DNA of 45,046 nt from Endosaccharibacter trunci (lineage in GTDB: Bacteria; Pseudomonadota; Alphaproteobacteria; Acetobacterales; Acetobacteraceae), in contig JAMSKV010000019.1 in the NCBI GenBank assembly GCA_024515975.1, forward strand, positions 1 to 45,046, in the 5' to 3' direction. The position numbers and the translations under genes are program-made. Shown piece by piece: positions 41,545 to 45,046 of the stretch; positions within the stretch are counted from its first letter, which is position 1; every line of letters begins with the position of its first letter. The notes under the pieces were generated by a model. The model was not told the origin of the DNA. It worked only from the letters and a program-made list of their open reading frames with translations, and made no database searches.

Positions 41545-41973
41545 ATGGTCACGGCAAAGAAGAAGGCCCAGCTCTCCGTCTACCTCGACCCGGATGTCAT
41601 GCAGGCATTATCGGCCTATGCCGCGCGCCGGGAGCAGTCGATGTCGCTGATCGCCGAAGCCGCGATCGCGTCATTCCTGTCGCCGGATGCCGACGAGCGG
41701 CGGGAGGCTGCCATCGCGAAGCGGCTCGACCAGCAGGACCGGCGCCTGGCACGGCTCGAACGCGACGTTGGCATCGGTGTCGAAACGCTGGCGCTGTTCA
41801 TCCGCTTCTGGCTCAACACGACGCCGCCACTGCCGGAGCCGGCTGCTAAGGCCGCCCGGGCGCAGGCTGGAGCGCGCTATGACAATTTCGTCGCCACGCT
41901 GGGCCGCCGCCTCAGTGAGGGGCCCAAGCTGAGGCAGGAGATTCCAGAGGACTCAGAAGGAGTGCCGCCGTGA
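41545..41973 (+). CDS. CopG-like protein upstream of trbB
   Basis: This 142-residue protein starts with an RHH domain (AQLSVYLDPDVMQALSAYAA) and has a coiled-coil helix (RREAAIAKRLDQQDRRLARLER) and a later segment LALFIRFWLN. Such genes stand between traG and trbB in these ICEs. Its last codons hold AAGGAG (41957-41962), placed seven bases before a GTG at 41970: a leftover ribosome site for trbB, which is now 3 kb away. Confidence 0.87.
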   Translation: MVTAKKKAQLSVYLDPDVMQALSAYAARREQSMSLIAEAAIASFLSPDADERREAAIAKRLDQQDRRLARLERDVGIGVETLALFIRFWLNTTPPLPEPAAKAARAQAGARYDNFVATLGRRLSEGPKLRQEIPEDSEGVPP

Positions 41974-41974
41974 C
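41970..41974. repeat. GTGAC target duplication, left copy
   Basis: GTGAC at 41970-41974 equals GTGAC at 44927-44931. Joining the two recreates the stop/start overlap of copG and trbB. This marks the left border of the two-gene insertion. Confidence 0.6.
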
Positions 41975-41978
41975 TTAG

Positions 41979-43106
41979 TCATATATGCGAAGCTGGCGGA
42001 CGGTCGACACCGAACAGTCGCCAGAATCCTTCAGTGAATGGTCGTAAAGCTTCGGGCGCCATCGCGTCGTCAATGATCTCGCCAAGATAGGCAGGATCTT
42101 GCCATGCAGGGTCGGTCATATAGCCATCGCCGGCGACGATACGGTAACCTCTTATGCCCGCGAGCGTCAGCATCGCGATCCAAGGTCCTTCAATTCCGAG
42201 GCTCCTTAATCGTGAGATTGAGAACGAGACAATACCCTTCAGCTCCGGCACGAAGTATTTCGGCCAGACAAGCTTTTGGCCCTGATCCTGATGACCAATA
42301 ACCCAAGCAAAATCGAGATAGCCGAGGCGGTGGTTGATTGACCAGGACCGTACACCCCCAGTCTGCGCGTCAACCGGAGAATGGACGATCACCCCCTCCA
42401 AGCCGATCACCATGCTGAGATTACTCGTGTGGCGCGGAGGAAGAATGGCGACCTCCCGCGTGAAGTTAACCTCGCGCGCCTCGCGGAGGATCGATAGCGG
42501 CGCGATAGTGAGGACGGCCGCTGGGCCGTCTTGGATGCGGCAAGGCATGTCCGTGCCGGCAGTCGCTTCGACTGCTTTGCGATGTAGATCTCGGATGCGC
42601 TTGGGGAGGTCATTGGAAGCAGCGAACGCTTGGCGTAGCTCGGCCGTGCTCATCTCGTAGTTGCTCCGATTACCCCGCCGATAGAATCGACTGCTCCTGT
42701 CGAAGACCACCCGATGGGGCGCGATCAGGCTCGCGCCGACACGCATGACAAGTACGGACCTGCCATTAGCGAGCGAAATTATCCGTACACGAAAGAGCGG
42801 GACCCTGGGATCGACGCAGTTCCGAAGCTGATCATCGATGCGCCGCAAGGCCTCGTCGAGCCCGGTGGTGTCGATTCCAACCAGCTCCGCAGCCGTCCCG
42901 TTGCCATCCTCCCGCACGCCGATGATGATATCGCCGCCGTCTGTATTGGCGAAGGCTGTTACATCGGCCAGAAAGTCGCGCGTGCCTTTGTGATCGGCGC
43001 TTGGAAACGCCTCCTTGAAGTCGAGTGTGACGCCTTCGCTGCGTCCATAGAGAACGAGCCTTTCAATGTCGTCGAGTGCGATCTGGTCGAGAGCCGTGTC
43101 GATCAT
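41979..43106 (-). CDS. AlbA_2/Schlafen-type putative DNA-binding protein
   Basis: This 375-residue protein opens with an AlbA_2 domain: EGVTLDFKEAFPSADHKG, FLADVTAFANTDGGDIIIGV, and RVGASLIAPHRV with FYRRGNRSNYEMS. The region after residue 170 has no known motif. AlbA_2 proteins are mostly predicted nucleic-acid-binding regulators or defence proteins. It follows the gene at 43119 by 12 bp and converges on copG with a 5-bp gap. GC content is clearly lower than in the flanking transfer genes, suggesting separate acquisition. Confidence 0.82.
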   Translation of the reverse strand: MIDTALDQIALDDIERLVLYGRSEGVTLDFKEAFPSADHKGTRDFLADVTAFANTDGGDIIIGVREDGNGTAAELVGIDTTGLDEALRRIDDQLRNCVDPRVPLFRVRIISLANGRSVLVMRVGASLIAPHRVVFDRSSRFYRRGNRSNYEMSTAELRQAFAASNDLPKRIRDLHRKAVEATAGTDMPCRIQDGPAAVLTIAPLSILREAREVNFTREVAILPPRHTSNLSMVIGLEGVIVHSPVDAQTGGVRSWSINHRLGYLDFAWVIGHQDQGQKLVWPKYFVPELKGIVSFSISRLRSLGIEGPWIAMLTLAGIRGYRIVAGDGYMTDPAWQDPAYLGEIIDDAMAPEALRPFTEGFWRLFGVDRPPASHI

Positions 43107-43118
43107 TCTATAGGCGCC

Positions 43119-44579
43119 TCAGATTTGAATGACTTTTGGCTTCTTGCCTGGATATCGGGGCTTAGGCGGCGCAACAGTTCGACGAGGTGGGTCTAGACCC
43201 TCTTCGCTCTCTTCGTCGACATCTGGATGACCGGAACTCGACGCTTGGACAGCGAGAACCAGCCCCTTATCTCCCTGTAAGGCGGCCTTCAAATATGGTG
43301 CAAGCACATCGGTCTGTAGCGCTGAAGTTCCGATCCATCCACGGCCGACCATGTCGATGAAGTGGGTCGGGGTGAAGTGACGCCGACCGAAGGTTTCGGC
43401 ATAAACAATTTTGCCGCCCCTTTTTCCTTCAACAACAGGTGTTTCGACCAAGCGCTTCCAATAACCGAGCGGAACATAAATGCCAGGTACATGTCCGGTA
43501 TTTTCGTGCGACAGGAGCTTACTGCAGAACTTTAGAAAGAATGGCTCCGGGCTTAAACGGTAGCCATCGCAACTTTCATCTTTTGCGATAGCAGCGAGTT
43601 TCTCCCCTGCTGAATCCATTCGAGCTATCTCCTCGCGAAGTTGACCGTCGGGCCTATACCCCCCTTCGCCATCAACACCGCTGAACATCTTATATTGGAC
43701 AAAGACGACTGATTTTAGCGTTTCGTTGATGTAGATGAGATCAACACCAAGTTGCCTTTCCAGAGGAAGTTTGTTCGCGAGTATTATCGTCAGCTTTGTG
43801 TCACCGTTCATGAACAACTTAGCTGGGTAACGTTGACGCTTAACGAATTGCCAATCCTCGTTCGCCTCGTCTAGGTCTTGAAGTATGACTAAGTCCTCCA
43901 TCGAGACCACATCGTCATCCCCATCAAATATCGAGGTGAGGTCTGCAGGTGCCCTCTCATCAAGCTGAGCAGAGGCTTTGAATTGGTCCTTGGGGATTCG
44001 GGCGATCTCAAGAGAGGTGATCACCGCGTCTCGCTGGTACGCCCAATTTTGCTTGGCTCGTGTCGGGGTCGGATCCGGTGGCACCGGTCGACGATCGATC
44101 AAGCCCTCCGCGGCGCTCGAGGCTCCGCCATCGACTCGGCGCAGGGCATCCATCACCAGCGTGAAGGCGGCTGGCGAAATATGACCGCCGCTTAGCGCCT
44201 GTTTTGCACGCCAGGCTTGTCGGCCCTCAATTTTCGCCCTTAAGGCAGTGACCCGAACGGGCTTTGCAAACGGAGTGACGTTCCAGATATCGAGCTTATC
44301 CCTACCGGACTCCGCAGGGTAATAAACAACGCTGCGAGCTACATGGGTCAGATAACCCTTCTTGACGCTGATGAAGCACAGCATCCAGCGTCGACGCATG
44401 GCCGTAGGGATTTTCTGAACTGCTTGGCTGCATGTGCTTTGAGCCGAAAGATCATCTTCAAGCTCTTCCAGCCGCTCGGGCGTCACCGAGAGGACGTACC
44501 CGTGCTCGGGCACCCATGGAAAGCGTGCTTCCAGATACTGATTTCCAGCGGGTGGCAAAGCGCTTCTCAACCTCGTCAT
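43119..44579 (-). CDS. Unknown protein with nuclease-like motif, cargo partner
   Basis: I do not recognise this 486-residue protein. Residues 275-297 read E275, GVDLIYINETL (Asp280) and VVFVQYKM (Gln295, Lys297), which fits the D-x(n)-Q/E-x-K core of PD-(D/E)XK nucleases between beta strands. The N-terminal 120 residues and the lysine/proline-rich C-terminal tail have no motif I know. It starts at the ATG at 44579 and leads a two-gene operon with the AlbA_2 gene. Position inside a conjugation operon, low GC and the pairing suggest a defence module. The nuclease idea is inference. Confidence 0.75.
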   Translation of the reverse strand: MTRLRSALPPAGNQYLEARFPWVPEHGYVLSVTPERLEELEDDLSAQSTCSQAVQKIPTAMRRRWMLCFISVKKGYLTHVARSVVYYPAESGRDKLDIWNVTPFAKPVRVTALRAKIEGRQAWRAKQALSGGHISPAAFTLVMDALRRVDGGASSAAEGLIDRRPVPPDPTPTRAKQNWAYQRDAVITSLEIARIPKDQFKASAQLDERAPADLTSIFDGDDDVVSMEDLVILQDLDEANEDWQFVKRQRYPAKLFMNGDTKLTIILANKLPLERQLGVDLIYINETLKSVVFVQYKMFSGVDGEGGYRPDGQLREEIARMDSAGEKLAAIAKDESCDGYRLSPEPFFLKFCSKLLSHENTGHVPGIYVPLGYWKRLVETPVVEGKRGGKIVYAETFGRRHFTPTHFIDMVGRGWIGTSALQTDVLAPYLKAALQGDKGLVLAVQASSSGHPDVDEESEEGLDPPRRTVAPPKPRYPGKKPKVIQI

Positions 44580-44926
44580 TGCATCGCGGCTAACTACGTC
44601 GGGCCGACAATGCTCATTCTACTCAGAATTCGCCGTAAGCGGCAGCGATTGTCGTCGCCCCTCGCAGGGGGGGAGCAATTTGCACTGACCGCAGAAAGCG
44701 GGGCGATTCGCGGCTAGCCTCGAAATGGCTCCTATCCAATAATGGCGAGCAGCGACAGTCGCAGCGCTCGGTACGAACGCGCCCACGATCCAGCAAGTAT
44801 TTTTTCGCTGCTTTACGCTACACTTCTACTCCCCATTAATACTTGTTGATCTGCCCCATTTACTGCCTTTTCTAATCATCCCCGTCACCAATCGCGCGTC
44901 GCGACTGGCCAGTGACGGGGACGATC
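44580..44926. other. Gap before trbB with ribosome-site hairpin
   Basis: No gene is seen in these 347 bp. They must hold the promoter of the minus-strand cargo operon, but I could not pick clear boxes. Near the right end CCCCGTCAC (44880-44888) and GTGACGGGG (44912-44920) form a perfect stem whose second arm includes the only plausible ribosome site for trbB. The rest is AT-richer than the ICE average. Confidence 0.6.
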
Positions 44927-45046
44927 GTGACGGCAGCTCCGCTCCATTCCGAGGCCTTCTCACGCGGCGCGCGCATGCTGCGCACCGCGCTCGGCCCGGC
45001 GATCGCCGCCTTCCTCGAAGACCCCTCGATCGTCGAGGTGATGCTG
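44927..45046 (+). CDS. trbB: TrbB conjugal transfer ATPase, 5' end only
   Basis: The frame starts at a GTG at 44927 and runs off the right edge after 40 codons. ARMLRTALGPAIAAFLEDPS and IVEVML are the typical N terminus of TrbB, the VirB11-type ATPase that drives pilus assembly in P-type conjugation. The Walker motifs lie outside the window. The trb operon should continue to the right. Confidence 0.87.
   Translation, partial: MTAAPLHSEAFSRGARMLRTALGPAIAAFLEDPSIVEVML

Noticed and set aside
1-45046. CRISPR array
   Set aside because: No series of regularly spaced repeats with unique spacers was seen; the iterons at 33152 are three units within a coding gene.

Overview
The window looks like GC-rich alphaproteobacterial DNA carrying integrative conjugative element (ICE) material. 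A replication initiator A gene, parA, DUF2840, traF, a DUF3363 relaxase, traG, a CopG-type gene and trbB follow one another in the order known from Rhizobiales and sphingomonad ICEs related to ICEMlSym-R7A. The genus cannot be fixed from sequence alone.

Positions 1-15048 lie to the left of a 48-bp fragment of a tRNA-Gly(GCC) 3' half. This part holds a cut-off DUF932 gene, a DUF1778/GNAT toxin-antitoxin pair, and a long co-directional operon that I read as a type II Druantia defence system: a C5 methyltransferase, a membrane-anchored protein, a small unknown protein and an 1880-residue DUF1998 helicase. The operon continues with an Fe-S PD-(D/E)XK nuclease and a Vsr endonuclease. A convergent two-gene HNH operon closes the segment.

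Positions 15049-45046 are the left part of an ICE. It begins with the tRNA fragment (attachment site), repeats that may bind integrase, and a P4-type tyrosine integrase. A HigBA-like pair follows, then a second defence island: Vsr, a small protein, Dcm, a MORC/MutL-type GHKL ATPase, a Z1 helicase and a DUF4420 nuclease. Next come backbone genes for a ParB-like protein, a membrane protein, DUF736 and DUF932. The ParB-like and DUF932 genes share a structured leader whose arms differ by compensatory changes. A regulatory block follows that matches the QseC/QseM/FseA/RdfS circuit, and its activator gene is split by an apparent programmed +1 frameshift. Then come rep (with iterons inside the gene), parA, an adenine or cytosine-N4 methyltransferase, an RHH protein, DUF2840, traF, DUF736, a lytic transglycosylase, an oriT candidate, the relaxase, traG, copG and the first 40 codons of trbB.

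Between copG and trbB sits a two-gene cargo unit on the opposite strand: an AlbA_2/Schlafen-type protein and an unrecognised protein with a nuclease-like motif. The flanks carry a 5-bp duplication exactly where copG stop and trbB start would have overlapped, so the original junction can be reconstructed. This unit is the best candidate for an undescribed system. The leader pair and the frameshifted activator are the best regulatory finds.
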